Of a stretch of 64,000 nt of DNA, positions 25,472 through 33,745 are shown in pieces. The notes below the pieces were generated by a model that saw only the letters and a list, made by a program, of their open reading frames with translations, searched no databases and was not told the DNA's origin. This DNA comes from Chitinophagaceae bacterium (GTDB lineage Bacteria; Bacteroidota; Bacteroidia; Chitinophagales; Chitinophagaceae). Each line of letters starts with the position of its first letter. The stretch's first letter is position 1. The DNA lies in NCBI GenBank assembly GCA_019752295.1, contig JAIEMK010000007.1, positions 1 through 64,000 on the forward strand. The letters run 5' to 3'. Both the position numbers and the translations under genes were made by a program.

Positions 25472-26185
25472 ATGAAAAAAATCGCTTTCGTACTATTTTT
25501 GATGCCTACATTTTTATTATCTTTTGCACAAAAAAGTAAAAAGAAAACTATTGAAGGAACGGCCTTTCATATTGGAGTCTCTTATTCCAATCCAACCCAA
25601 GCCGAATTTGGAAAATATTTTTCTGTAATTAGTGATTCATTAAAATTGAAGGCATCTATTGTACCTAAGACATTATATGGACTTTCCATGGCGCTAACTA
25701 TACGGAATGAACAATGGGAATTTGAAGCAGGCGGCGGTTTTAGTTCAGGCTTTAAAGTTAAAAGTAGTAATGCTGCGAACACCAGTTCTGCTTCTTTAAG
25801 TACAAGTACAATTGATATTCATTTTGGTTTTTCCAATTATATTGCTGGCCCTTTATTCATTGGACTTGATCTGGATGCAATAAGTAATTCTGGAAAATTT
25901 GAAGTAGTGGATAATTCTGGATCCCTTTTTGAATCAACACCAGAAAGCCACAACCCATTTAAGGGTTATGTTTTTTCTGTAAAACCAAAAGCAGGTTTCT
26001 TTTTCCCTTTCAAGGCGGGAACTTATTCAGGAATTAAAATAAATGCCTTTTACGATTATGGGATATCAAAATATGAGTTTTACAGCAATGATATTTTCCA
26101 ATCAAGATTAAAGAATTATAAAGGAGCAACTAAATCTTCATTTAGTGGATTTGGTGCACAGCTTGTTTTAGTATTTGGGATGTAA
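25472..26185 (+). CDS. outer-membrane beta-barrel protein of unknown function
   Basis: 237 residues with a signal peptide ending LLSFAQKS. Alternating beta strands of an 8-10 strand barrel follow (FHIGVSYSNPTQAEFGKYF, TIDIHFGFSNYIAGPLFIGLDLDA, GVFFPFKAG-type turns) and the chain ends in a hydrophobic strand (GFGAQLVLVFGM). It is similar in layout, not in sequence detail, to the barrel at 20223. A strong symmetric terminator follows, overlapping the convergent gene. No ligand can be assigned. Confidence 0.6.
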   Translation: MKKIAFVLFLMPTFLLSFAQKSKKKTIEGTAFHIGVSYSNPTQAEFGKYFSVISDSLKLKASIVPKTLYGLSMALTIRNEQWEFEAGGGFSSGFKVKSSNAANTSSASLSTSTIDIHFGFSNYIAGPLFIGLDLDAISNSGKFEVVDNSGSLFESTPESHNPFKGYVFSVKPKAGFFFPFKAGTYSGIKINAFYDYGISKYEFYSNDIFQSRLKNYKGATKSSFSGFGAQLVLVFGM

Positions 26186-26216
26186 TTTTTGAGTAACAAA
26201 TAAACCGTAGTTAATT

Positions 26217-26258
26217 ATTTTATATTAAAGCAATTATTTAATTGCTTTAATATAAAAT
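26217..26258. terminator. 42-bp perfect palindrome, bidirectional terminator
   Basis: Twenty-bp perfect arms around a 2-nt centre. The left arm starts ATTTTATATTAAAGC and the right arm mirrors it. The palindrome covers the last codons and stop of the minus-strand gene at 26234, so coding and terminator overlap. It separates convergent units. Confidence 0.8.
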
Positions 26259-26665
26259 TGTTTTGATGCTAATAATTTTTTTTCGGGACTTGAGTAAACA
26301 CTAATTGTATAGTTACTACTATAAACAAGGTCTTTCAATTTAATATAAAAATCTTTCCAGCTTGGATTGATACTTCTGCCCTTCATGGTTTGTTGATCTA
26401 CTACAACACTATCTCTAGTAGTGATTACATTTATCTGATCATACTGTATCTTGTCATAACGATGTAAAAAACCAACAATCCTAATCTCATTTTCTTTAAT
26501 GGTAAATCCATTTGTATTGTTAAATGAAGCATTAGTTTTATTAGTACCAATCATTACTTCATAGAGTGAGTCCTGTGCTTGTTGACTATTGCTTCTCTTT
26601 CCTAATTGTGCATTTGTAAATGATGAAATGCTCATTAAGGCGAGTATAAAGATTACTTTTTTCAT
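26234..26665 (-). CDS. small secreted protein of unknown function
   Basis: 143 residues with a signal peptide (FILALMSISSFTNAQ). The mature protein is a short beta-rich domain (GFTIKENEIRIVGFLHRYDKIQYDQINVITTRDS) followed by a Fn3-like strand (YTISVYSSPEKKLLASKQFYIK). It is downstream of the 26685 gene, 19 nt after its stop, and belongs to the site 6 unit. No family recognised. Confidence 0.5.
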   Translation of the reverse strand: MKKVIFILALMSISSFTNAQLGKRSNSQQAQDSLYEVMIGTNKTNASFNNTNGFTIKENEIRIVGFLHRYDKIQYDQINVITTRDSVVVDQQTMKGRSINPSWKDFYIKLKDLVYSSNYTISVYSSPEKKLLASKQFYIKAIK

Positions 26666-26684
26666 ATTTGAACATTTTTGATTA

Positions 26685-27617
26685 TTAAAACTGTCTACTA
26701 TCTGCGATACAAATCTTGTTTCTAAATACCCAACATTTAAGAATTAAGCCATCAGACAATTTGAATTCCCATTTTAATGGTAGCTCAGCAGAAACATCAT
26801 TTGGCGTATGATACATTTGTTTTGCCACTTCTAAAGCTTTTGCCTCATCTCGATATTCTACAATGAACTCATCAACCGTTTTGTCTGGAAGCATCATACA
26901 GGTTATTTGTTTAATTGTACCTGTGCTGAAATTTTCAATAAGATTATTATCGTATGCATCTTTGGGCATTTGCATTTTAGGCCTAAGCTTTTTTATAGCA
27001 TCTTGATTCATGCCAATATACAAATTTTGAATTTCAGTAGGTAAATACTTTTTTTGCAAATTGGGGTTAATGTTAATTTCAGTGTTGAAGTGGATGATCT
27101 TTCCTGCAAAGGCTTGAACATGGCTATCCATAGAAAAATCTTCTTGAGTTTTTGCAAGTAAATGAATTTCAAATGCCCCAGCACTTTCTTTATAGATCAA
27201 AAAGCTCAGGCAAAAAGGGAATTCTGCCCCAAATGTTTTATCAGTTTCAAATAATGCAAAGTAAGCTGAAGTTCCACCAAAATCTGTTTGAACATCCTCC
27301 TTGCTAGATGGTAACACTTTGATACTACCAGGGACTTTGCTTTTTGCATTATTCAAAAACAATGCTGTTGCATAGGTTTCAACTGCGTCGGGTTTTACAT
27401 TTTTCATGTCAGGCCTAAAAGTATAGCGAACTTGTACCTGATTATCGTTTGAGACAAAGATATAGTCGTAAAGTTTTGATTGTTCCTTAGTTGGAACTAC
27501 TTTTTTGAAACCTTCAAGAAGGGATTCATTGAATATAAATTCATGTGTGTCTTTCGTTTGCGCAGAAATAAAAAGACTCAAAAGCAGACTGAATAGTAAC
27601 CCGAATTGTTTTTTCAT
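26685..27617 (-). CDS. secreted protein of unknown function
   Basis: 310 residues with a signal peptide (LFSLLLSLFISAQT). The mature protein is alpha-beta, with a helix-rich start (FNESLLEGFKKVVPTKEQSKLYDYIF) and a region (LPTEIQNLYIGMNQDAIKKLRPKMQMPKDAYDNN) that looks like a BLIP-type or stress-sensor repeat, but the match is weak. A tail with FKLSDGLILKCWVFRNKICIADS closes it. First gene of the site 6 unit on the minus strand. No catalytic residues noticed. Confidence 0.5.
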   Translation of the reverse strand: MKKQFGLLFSLLLSLFISAQTKDTHEFIFNESLLEGFKKVVPTKEQSKLYDYIFVSNDNQVQVRYTFRPDMKNVKPDAVETYATALFLNNAKSKVPGSIKVLPSSKEDVQTDFGGTSAYFALFETDKTFGAEFPFCLSFLIYKESAGAFEIHLLAKTQEDFSMDSHVQAFAGKIIHFNTEININPNLQKKYLPTEIQNLYIGMNQDAIKKLRPKMQMPKDAYDNNLIENFSTGTIKQITCMMLPDKTVDEFIVEYRDEAKALEVAKQMYHTPNDVSAELPLKWEFKLSDGLILKCWVFRNKICIADSRQF

Positions 27618-27666
27618 TTTATTTTTTTGATCTAAAATGAAATTAGTATTTGGCCAGAAACTAACT

Positions 27667-27684
27667 ATACCCTCTCGTGGGTAT
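27667..27684. promoter_or_regulatory. operator palindrome, site 6 (ATACCC-tctcgt-GGGTAT)
   Basis: Perfect half sites. Read on the minus strand, 27 nt after the right half begins, lies TAATTTCA (27645 down to 27638), a weak -7 match, then the gene start at 27617. Confidence 0.65.
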
Positions 27685-27713
27685 ATTGCTGTATAATTAT
27701 TTAAACGTTTTTT

Positions 27714-29558
27714 TTAACAAGGGATATTAATAGAAACTACAGTTTCGCCGCCTATTTTTGAATCCCATTCGATGGTGCCTTTCAGGAATAATACCCGTGA
27801 TTCAATGTTTTTAAGCCCGATTCCATCTTTGGTTTTAACCTCTTTGAATTCAAACCCCTTGCCATTGTCTTCAATAAGAACGCCGATATTTGACTGTTCC
27901 TTAATTAGTGTTATATATAATTCGCTTGCTTCTGCATGCTTTATTACGTTTGATACAGCTTCCTGCACAATCCGATATAGAATTGTTTCAATTTTACCAT
28001 CAATTCTTTCATTTAAACCTTCTGTATATAGGTTAATACTTATTGATTGATTATGCAGTTCGTCTAAGAATTTCCGAACCGCATTTACTAATCCTGCTTT
28101 AATCAATGCATTTGGCATCATATTGTGTGATATAAAACGTACTTCTTTACAACTATCATCAACCATTGCAATTGCTTTCTGGTATTGATTCTTTTGTTCA
28201 ATATTTAAAAAGGGAATTTCATCCTCGATAGCAGTTAAGTTAATTTTTGCAACACTCATCATTTGGCCGATGCCGTCATGCAAATCTGACGCTATTCTTA
28301 TCCTTTCATTTTCCTCCGCTTCTAATACCGCCCTTGTTGCCATTTCCTCCGATTTTCTCAGCATTATTTGCATTTCAGCATTTTTCTTTAATTGATTTCT
28401 ATGGTAAAATGAATAAAATAACAAACTAACTAACACGGATAGAATCGATAGACCGATAATCCAATAGTTGCGTTTACTAATTTCAAAATTCTGTTCGTTG
28501 ATCTTTTTCTCTTTTTTCTCAGTTTCATATTTTGTTTCCATTTCGGCTAATTGCTTTGTAGCGGTGCTATTGAAAATGGAATCTTTTATTATTTGCTTTA
28601 AATCGGAGTAAAGAAATGCAGCATTATAGTCACCTTTTTTTCTATAAATCGTTGCTAATTGATCGTAACTAAACAGGAGAATATCCTTTAACCCATATGT
28701 TTTGGAAAGACCTATGGAAAGTTTATAGTAGATAATGGAAGAATCTAATTTTCCCTTATTCTGGTAGGCTTCAGCAATGTTACAACGGCTTAATGCAATT
28801 ACTTTTTTGTCATTCAGTTTCAGTCCAATAATTTCTGATTGTCGATAATATATTAATGCACTATCTATTTTATTTAAATAAAACAGGTAGGCGCCTGCAT
28901 TTGAAAAGCCAATAGCAGATGTTGCGTTCTGATAGAGTTTTAAATTGATATTGTTTGCAATTGACTGCTCATTGAATGCATTTCTATAGTCAGCATTATT
29001 TGCGTAGTAAATGGAAAGGTTTAACTTTATTAGACCAAGCTCATTTTCGAAGCCATTTTTTAAAGCAATCTCTTCGGCTTCCTTTAAAAATCGATATTCT
29101 AATTTATTCTTTTTCAAATAGCCATAAGCCTGAGCAATATTATTTTTAGAAAGCATTATTCCACGCTGATCATTCATTTTCTCCCAGATAGTAAGGCTTT
29201 CTAAATAAAACTGTAATGCATTGGCGTAATTACCTTTTAAGGCTTGAATAGCGCCAAGATTGGTATTACTTCTAGCCTCAGATGAAGGAGCTTTCATGAT
29301 TTTACTTTTTTTGAGCGCTATTTCAGAATAGGTAAAAGCTTGGTCTGGAATATCGTTAATGTGTTTGAAACAAAAATTAATCAGTCGATTCAACGATACT
29401 GTATCTGTTAACGAATTAGAGTAAATTTGTAAACTATCTTTATATTCCTGCGCCTCAATTTGATTAATTGAGAGGGATATTAAAAATAGTATCCTGATAG
29501 TTTTAATAAGCCATTTGAGGTTCGTTCTATTAAAATGTGTTAAACACTTTTTTTTCAT
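27714..29558 (-). CDS. sensor histidine kinase with TPR sensor domain (NarL/DesK type)
   Basis: 614 residues. About six to seven TPRs fill residues 40-330 (EARSNTNLGAIQALKGNYANALQFYLE, IIYYKLSIGLSKTYGLK), a transmembrane helix follows (YWIIGLSILSVLVSLLFYSFYH, about 366-387), then a coiled stretch, a HisKA_3 dimerisation region with the phosphorylated H427 in SDLHDGIGQMMS, and an HATPase domain (LYRIVQEAVSNVIKHAEASE, then VLIEDNGKGFEF and DGIGLKNI). This kinase class pairs with LuxR/NarL-type response regulators, none of which is in the window. Second gene of the site 7 unit. The TPR part is probably exported and may sense exported proteins of this cassette; inference. Confidence 0.85.
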   Translation of the reverse strand: MKKKCLTHFNRTNLKWLIKTIRILFLISLSINQIEAQEYKDSLQIYSNSLTDTVSLNRLINFCFKHINDIPDQAFTYSEIALKKSKIMKAPSSEARSNTNLGAIQALKGNYANALQFYLESLTIWEKMNDQRGIMLSKNNIAQAYGYLKKNKLEYRFLKEAEEIALKNGFENELGLIKLNLSIYYANNADYRNAFNEQSIANNINLKLYQNATSAIGFSNAGAYLFYLNKIDSALIYYRQSEIIGLKLNDKKVIALSRCNIAEAYQNKGKLDSSIIYYKLSIGLSKTYGLKDILLFSYDQLATIYRKKGDYNAAFLYSDLKQIIKDSIFNSTATKQLAEMETKYETEKKEKKINEQNFEISKRNYWIIGLSILSVLVSLLFYSFYHRNQLKKNAEMQIMLRKSEEMATRAVLEAEENERIRIASDLHDGIGQMMSVAKINLTAIEDEIPFLNIEQKNQYQKAIAMVDDSCKEVRFISHNMMPNALIKAGLVNAVRKFLDELHNQSISINLYTEGLNERIDGKIETILYRIVQEAVSNVIKHAEASELYITLIKEQSNIGVLIEDNGKGFEFKEVKTKDGIGLKNIESRVLFLKGTIEWDSKIGGETVVSINIPC

Positions 29559-29651
29559 AATTGGAGCCTTTGTAAAATATAAGATAAGTTTAGATTAAAT
29601 AATGCTCTGTAATAAGTGTATTTTGAATTCCTAGCTTATTCATTTGTCGTA

Positions 29652-30365
29652 TTAAATTTTAAAAGGCAAGTCGAAATTCTTTTTAATCAATTTCATATCT
29701 ACTTGCATGATTGTTCCGTGGTGTTCAAAATAATAGCCGGTGATACCAATATTAGGCTGAAACTTAAATATGCTATGGTCTGGATTGGTAGTGTATTGAA
29801 CTTCAGCAGAACTAGCGTCTGTTGCACCATGTTTCACTACCCAAGCATACATACTATCTGAACGTTCTGGCATATCAGGATCGCCACCCCATGTTTTACC
29901 TTTAGTAAGTGGAAAATCAAATAATACCAACTGGCTGTTTCTTAAATCCATTAAAGAGTCATTTAAGTCTCGCAAACGCTTCAGTAGGGTATCAAAAGAA
30001 TCGTTTGTACATAAATAAATTTTGTTGCTGTCTTGTAATAAAATTAAATCACTCTTCTCTGCTTTTCCTTCGTACCAAACTAAATCTGTTGGGAACCCTT
30101 TGATTACTGCGGCAAAATATTTTCCGTGCTTAATAGTATCAATCACTTCCATAGTCCATTCCATTTTCAGTTCAATAAGTGAATCTGTTTCTCTTTGATG
30201 GTATTTGATATTGGCTTCATAAGTCCATTTATTTCCTTTACTTAATGGAAATGGGTGGTTAGATTTTGTATCAACAGTCTTAGTATTTTGATTACAGGCA
30301 GTAATACATGCTAAAAAATAAAAGATGAATGTGTATTTAAAATATTTTTCACAAAGTAATTGCAT
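29652..30365 (-). CDS. lipoprotein of unknown function upstream of sensor kinase
   Basis: 237 residues with a lipobox (LACITACNQN, cysteine about residue 24). The mature part begins FPLSKGNKWTYEANIKYHQRETDSLI and ends FQPNIGITGYYFEHHGTIMQVDMKLIKK. Such a KGNxWTY start and a final GYYFEHHGT-like strand occur in many unnamed envelope lipoproteins of this phylum. Its position as first gene of the kinase unit, 93 nt before the kinase, suggests a role in sensing or in modulating the kinase. No enzyme motif. Confidence 0.6.
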   Translation of the reverse strand: MQLLCEKYFKYTFIFYFLACITACNQNTKTVDTKSNHPFPLSKGNKWTYEANIKYHQRETDSLIELKMEWTMEVIDTIKHGKYFAAVIKGFPTDLVWYEGKAEKSDLILLQDSNKIYLCTNDSFDTLLKRLRDLNDSLMDLRNSQLVLFDFPLTKGKTWGGDPDMPERSDSMYAWVVKHGATDASSAEVQYTTNPDHSIFKFQPNIGITGYYFEHHGTIMQVDMKLIKKNFDLPFKI

Positions 30366-30378
30366 GGTTATTTTTTAT

Positions 30379-30386
30379 CAAACATA
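30379..30386 (-). promoter_or_regulatory. -7 promoter box TATGTTTG (minus strand)
   Basis: Exact match to TAnnTTTG read on the minus strand, 13 nt before the ATG at 30365, and exactly 27 nt from the first base of the right half of palindrome 7. Confidence 0.7.
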
Positions 30387-30407
30387 GCCTCATTCATTCA
30401 TTAAAAT

Positions 30408-30425
30408 ATACCCTAAGTGGGGTAT
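30408..30425. promoter_or_regulatory. operator palindrome, site 7 (ATACCC-taagtg-GGGTAT)
   Basis: Perfect half sites upstream of the lipoprotein-kinase unit. The -7 box is exact and the 27-nt geometry holds on the opposite strand, which makes chance unlikely. Confidence 0.8.
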
Positions 30426-30467
30426 TTAAAGAAGGTGTGAGAAATTAGTTTATTGGAATATTCTAGA

Positions 30468-33182
30468 TCATAGTCCCGATTCTATTTTTCTTTTCAGCGA
30501 CTCAATTGCATTATTCAAATTGTATTCACGGTTATTTAAGATACTGTTTGTGTTGTGTTCTAAAAGCCGAAGATCTTCCCCATTGTTTTTTGAAGTATAC
30601 AAATCAATTCGGTAAGTATTGTCTTGCATTCGTTCTGCCTTTAGCTCGAACTTTCTGTATTTGAAAAAATTCTGATGATTGTAAATGAAATCATTCCGCT
30701 CTTTATCAACATCAACAACATAGTTATCATTCACTTTGAAATAGGAGACAAACCTTTTTTCTCCCAAGTCTTTTTCACATTTCATATCGTACTGACTAAA
30801 CGCAAACTGAGCCCCATTTCCTTTTCCTACGCCATATTTGCATTTTGAACTTTCGTGCAGATATGAATTAGGGACATACTCAAAAAATGGTCGCTCATCT
30901 GTGTCCATTGATTTGCCATCATTTCTTGCTTCAGGAACAGTATATTGAGACTCACAAGTTGCGGTAAGTTCACCCGCATCAGTGCTAGTAAAACTAATAC
31001 TACCGCTAAATGATAAAGAATAATTCACAGTTTTTTTGCTCCCATAACTATTGTATGTAATGGATTTTTCATAGATCCTTTGCAAGATCCAATTATGGCT
31101 TGAAAGTAATTTTTCATATTTGCCTGCTTTAAATAATGCATACGCTTGATCTGAAGCATCTCTGATCTGTTTTTTAGTACTTGCTAATTCCGCCAATAAA
31201 GAATCCATCTGAGGTTTGAATTGTATCCTCCTTTTTTCAATGGCTAATTCTTTGTCTTTTACTGCTTTCAACTTAGCAAGTTCAGTCTGTTCCTTGGCTT
31301 GCGCAACTGCTTTCTTACCTACCATTACAGTCATTTCTATTTCTTTAGCTGGCACAAATCCGCCTGTAACAATGGCCTTGTATTTAGCTTTGTCATTTAG
31401 TGTATATAGCTTGTCGGGTTCATCCATTTTATACAAACAAATGGAAGCATAATTCCCTTCCGAGGAATGCTTAAACCCAAGCGAATAGGCCAGATATTTT
31501 CCATTTGGGTCTACGTCAAAATTATAATAGTAAACAGGGTTTGATTTACCATTATATAAGCTTGCCATATTCAAATACTTGCCCTGACTATAAAACACTT
31601 TAAGGTCAATCGTTTCTGCAGAATCCTTGCTGGATATGGAATACAGATAATGTCGGTTCTGATTATCCGTTCCCAGATACCGGTAACCAGTTAGTTGATT
31701 ATAGGCTAAGTCGGCTAAGGTATTTCGAGCCATATCATACAAATCTTTTGAAGTAACGGTATTTAGATTGTAATGGATATAGCCATTGTTTTTATAGTAA
31801 GCTGACTTGGCATATAATACCAGGGATTGATTACTAAATGTCCACTGATCAGTACCCCCTTCATAATATTTCTCTGTGAACATTTTTTCTAACGCATGGG
31901 TATTCAAGTCGAAACTAAATATGCTGCAATCTCCAAAAGTATAGTTTGGATCTTTTTCAAAACGTATGAAGAAGAACTTTTTGGCCTTTTGTCTATAACA
32001 GAATTTGTAATCAACTGAGCTAAGGGTATTGTAATCCTTTAGTCCTTGAGTAAGTCGGAAAGAGTCCAAGACTACATTATTGCTGTTGTAAAAAAAGACC
32101 CATCGATTATTCATGATCACAGATGTGTCTGAATTGATCCAGATCTTTAAACTTTTATTTGCATCAACGCTATATACATTATGAGGCAAAAAAGCGGCAT
32201 AAGCTTCTCTAGCTTTTCGATTGTTTTTTAATTCGCTAAAAGGGATTTCTTCTTTTTTTTCCTTTTTTTCGAGATCCCAAACATGGTAAATACTTTGATT
32301 AGGGTCATAAAGAAACAGTTCATTTCCTGAATCACTAAAGACCAAGGATTTGTTGGTCGATGAATTACTGCCACTGTCTTTTAAACTGATATTGCCATAA
32401 TCTTTTATACCGGCATATCGTTTCACATTTGGATTGAAAAGTTTTGGAAGCCAAAGTTCGTCTTCTTTGTCTTGTTGGATCTGACGATTTTTTACAGTAT
32501 TGACTTCATTTTCGGTTTTAGTAATTTGTTCCTTAACATTTTTTATTTTATTGGTTAATGCTTCGCTTATATTGACATTAGAGTAAAATTCATATAACTT
32601 TAAAGCCAATGCATAATTCCCTTTTTTCACATAAATATCTCCTAACCTTTCAGCCATAGCATAATTGTGTGAAACTCCTGAACCGTGTACAGGATATCCA
32701 GTGCAGTTAAATTTATAATCACTTTGATCTTGAACCCAGATAAATGCCTTTAAAGCAAGATCAATATTGGATGCCACCAATTCTCGATCTCCCAATTCCA
32801 TTGTATAATGCAAAAACTTATCTAATATGTCTGGCTTATCATCTTTAAACCCCATTGGGTCGCCCTTAAACGAAAGCGTAGCAAGATCTACTGCCTCATA
32901 TAGTTTTCCCATTTTATACAAGGGTTCCACCCTAAAATTGAGCCAGCAAAGCCAGGGGAATTTCTTTTTGAAATTTTCATAATCATCAATATACGATGAA
33001 TATTTTCCTTCAGGATAGGTACTAGATTCAACAGCCAGTTTATAAGCTTCCTCGTATTTTCCTTTATTCATTAACCGTTCCCATTTTGGGTATTCTGGAC
33101 AACCTAGGCTGGTTTGGCCATTGACTAAAAATGGTAATAATAAGATTACTAGAATTGGGAAACAGATTTTCAATTGTTTCAT
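30468..33182 (-). CDS. large secreted TPR / propeller-like protein of unknown function
   Basis: 904 residues starting at MKQLKICF (33182). Starting here gives a clean signal peptide (LVILLLPFLVNGQT); a longer reading from 33275 adds an unlikely tail. Order: TPR-like N-terminal part (KYEEAYKLAVESS; GDIYVKKGNYALALKLYEF, about residues 20-215), a seven-bladed-propeller-like region with WD-like blades (LVFSDSGNELFLYDPNQSIYHVWD; YLAYSLGFKHSSEG), a coiled coil (EQTELAKLKAVKDKELAIEKRRI, about 620-670), then a beta-rich tail. No palindrome lies just upstream; the nearest is the relic at 33446. Function unknown; a scaffold is inferred. Confidence 0.65.
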   Translation of the reverse strand: MKQLKICFPILVILLLPFLVNGQTSLGCPEYPKWERLMNKGKYEEAYKLAVESSTYPEGKYSSYIDDYENFKKKFPWLCWLNFRVEPLYKMGKLYEAVDLATLSFKGDPMGFKDDKPDILDKFLHYTMELGDRELVASNIDLALKAFIWVQDQSDYKFNCTGYPVHGSGVSHNYAMAERLGDIYVKKGNYALALKLYEFYSNVNISEALTNKIKNVKEQITKTENEVNTVKNRQIQQDKEDELWLPKLFNPNVKRYAGIKDYGNISLKDSGSNSSTNKSLVFSDSGNELFLYDPNQSIYHVWDLEKKEKKEEIPFSELKNNRKAREAYAAFLPHNVYSVDANKSLKIWINSDTSVIMNNRWVFFYNSNNVVLDSFRLTQGLKDYNTLSSVDYKFCYRQKAKKFFFIRFEKDPNYTFGDCSIFSFDLNTHALEKMFTEKYYEGGTDQWTFSNQSLVLYAKSAYYKNNGYIHYNLNTVTSKDLYDMARNTLADLAYNQLTGYRYLGTDNQNRHYLYSISSKDSAETIDLKVFYSQGKYLNMASLYNGKSNPVYYYNFDVDPNGKYLAYSLGFKHSSEGNYASICLYKMDEPDKLYTLNDKAKYKAIVTGGFVPAKEIEMTVMVGKKAVAQAKEQTELAKLKAVKDKELAIEKRRIQFKPQMDSLLAELASTKKQIRDASDQAYALFKAGKYEKLLSSHNWILQRIYEKSITYNSYGSKKTVNYSLSFSGSISFTSTDAGELTATCESQYTVPEARNDGKSMDTDERPFFEYVPNSYLHESSKCKYGVGKGNGAQFAFSQYDMKCEKDLGEKRFVSYFKVNDNYVVDVDKERNDFIYNHQNFFKYRKFELKAERMQDNTYRIDLYTSKNNGEDLRLLEHNTNSILNNREYNLNNAIESLKRKIESGL

Positions 33183-33243
33183 CTTAAGGTTGATTTGTGA
33201 TGGATAAATGGTTTTGATTAACCTAGTTACAGAAAGTGATGGT

Positions 33244-33415
33244 ATGAAATGAGCCATAACAAAATTTGTTACCAACCGAAATGTTTGTTAGCGAATCCCG
33301 AGCACTCGGGACCAAAATCAATTAATAAACACATGAAATAAGCATAACGAAAATTTGATACCAACCGAAATGTTTGTTAGCGAATTACATGTAACCAAAA
33401 TCAAATAATAAACAC
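33244..33415 (+). repeat. two tandem copies of an 83-89 bp repeat
   Basis: Unit 1 is 33244-33332 (89 nt) and unit 2 is 33333-33415 (83 nt); a third ATGAAAATAGC opens at 33416. Each starts ATGAAAT(G/A)AGC, then ATAAC.AAAATTTG, TACCAACCGAAATG, TTTGTTAGCGAAT and ends ATCAAATAATAAACAC or similar. Unit 1 carries the palindrome TCCCGAGCACTCGGGA where unit 2 has TTACATGTAA. Related copies lie at 11138 and 14619. Confidence 0.75.
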
Positions 33416-33445
33416 ATGAAAATAGCTATTTCAACATTGGATTAA

Positions 33446-33463
33446 CTACCCTAAGGAGGGTAT
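33446..33463. promoter_or_regulatory. operator palindrome, site 8 (CTACCC-taagga-GGGTAT), relic
   Basis: One mismatch in the left half. It precedes the decayed sigma-factor fragment as site 1 precedes the intact gene, but no -7 box is seen at 27 nt. Probably left over from the duplicated promoter. Confidence 0.55.
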
Positions 33464-33484
33464 TTTTTAAATTGCTTAGCAATC

Positions 33485-33745
33485 ATCGATAGAAGATGCA
33501 CTTTAATAAATAAAAATGGGACATGTCATCAATGCTCCGAGCTTAATGAATTTTTTAACCCAAAGAAAAAAATTCAAAAGAACATTCTTATTCAATCAAA
33601 TCATTCGGGTAATGAAGGGCTTTATCCAATAACGGCAGCATTGGTAAAATCCATTATCTTCTAATGACGCTGATCTGGAAGATGGCATCATGCAAGTTTT
33701 CCGATTCGCAATAGCCGAAAATAGTTTTCGACCGTTTTTCTTTTC
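33485..33745 (+). pseudogene. decayed 3' part of an ECF sigma-factor gene
   Basis: About 80 codons match the last third of the 13083 gene: DRRC.LINKNGTCHQC is kept, then NPKKKIQ and IQSNHSGNEGLYPI. A deletion of about 8 nt removes the SIDP codons and shifts the frame, giving an early stop. The homology runs past the stop into the region corresponding to 13866-13885 (TAGTTT.CGACCGTTTT.CTTTTCC). The first two thirds of the gene are gone. Confidence 0.8.

Noticed and set aside
28247-28429. Plus-strand frame opposite the histidine kinase
   Set aside because: Composition is that of an antisense shadow of the kinase gene, with no promoter or family features.
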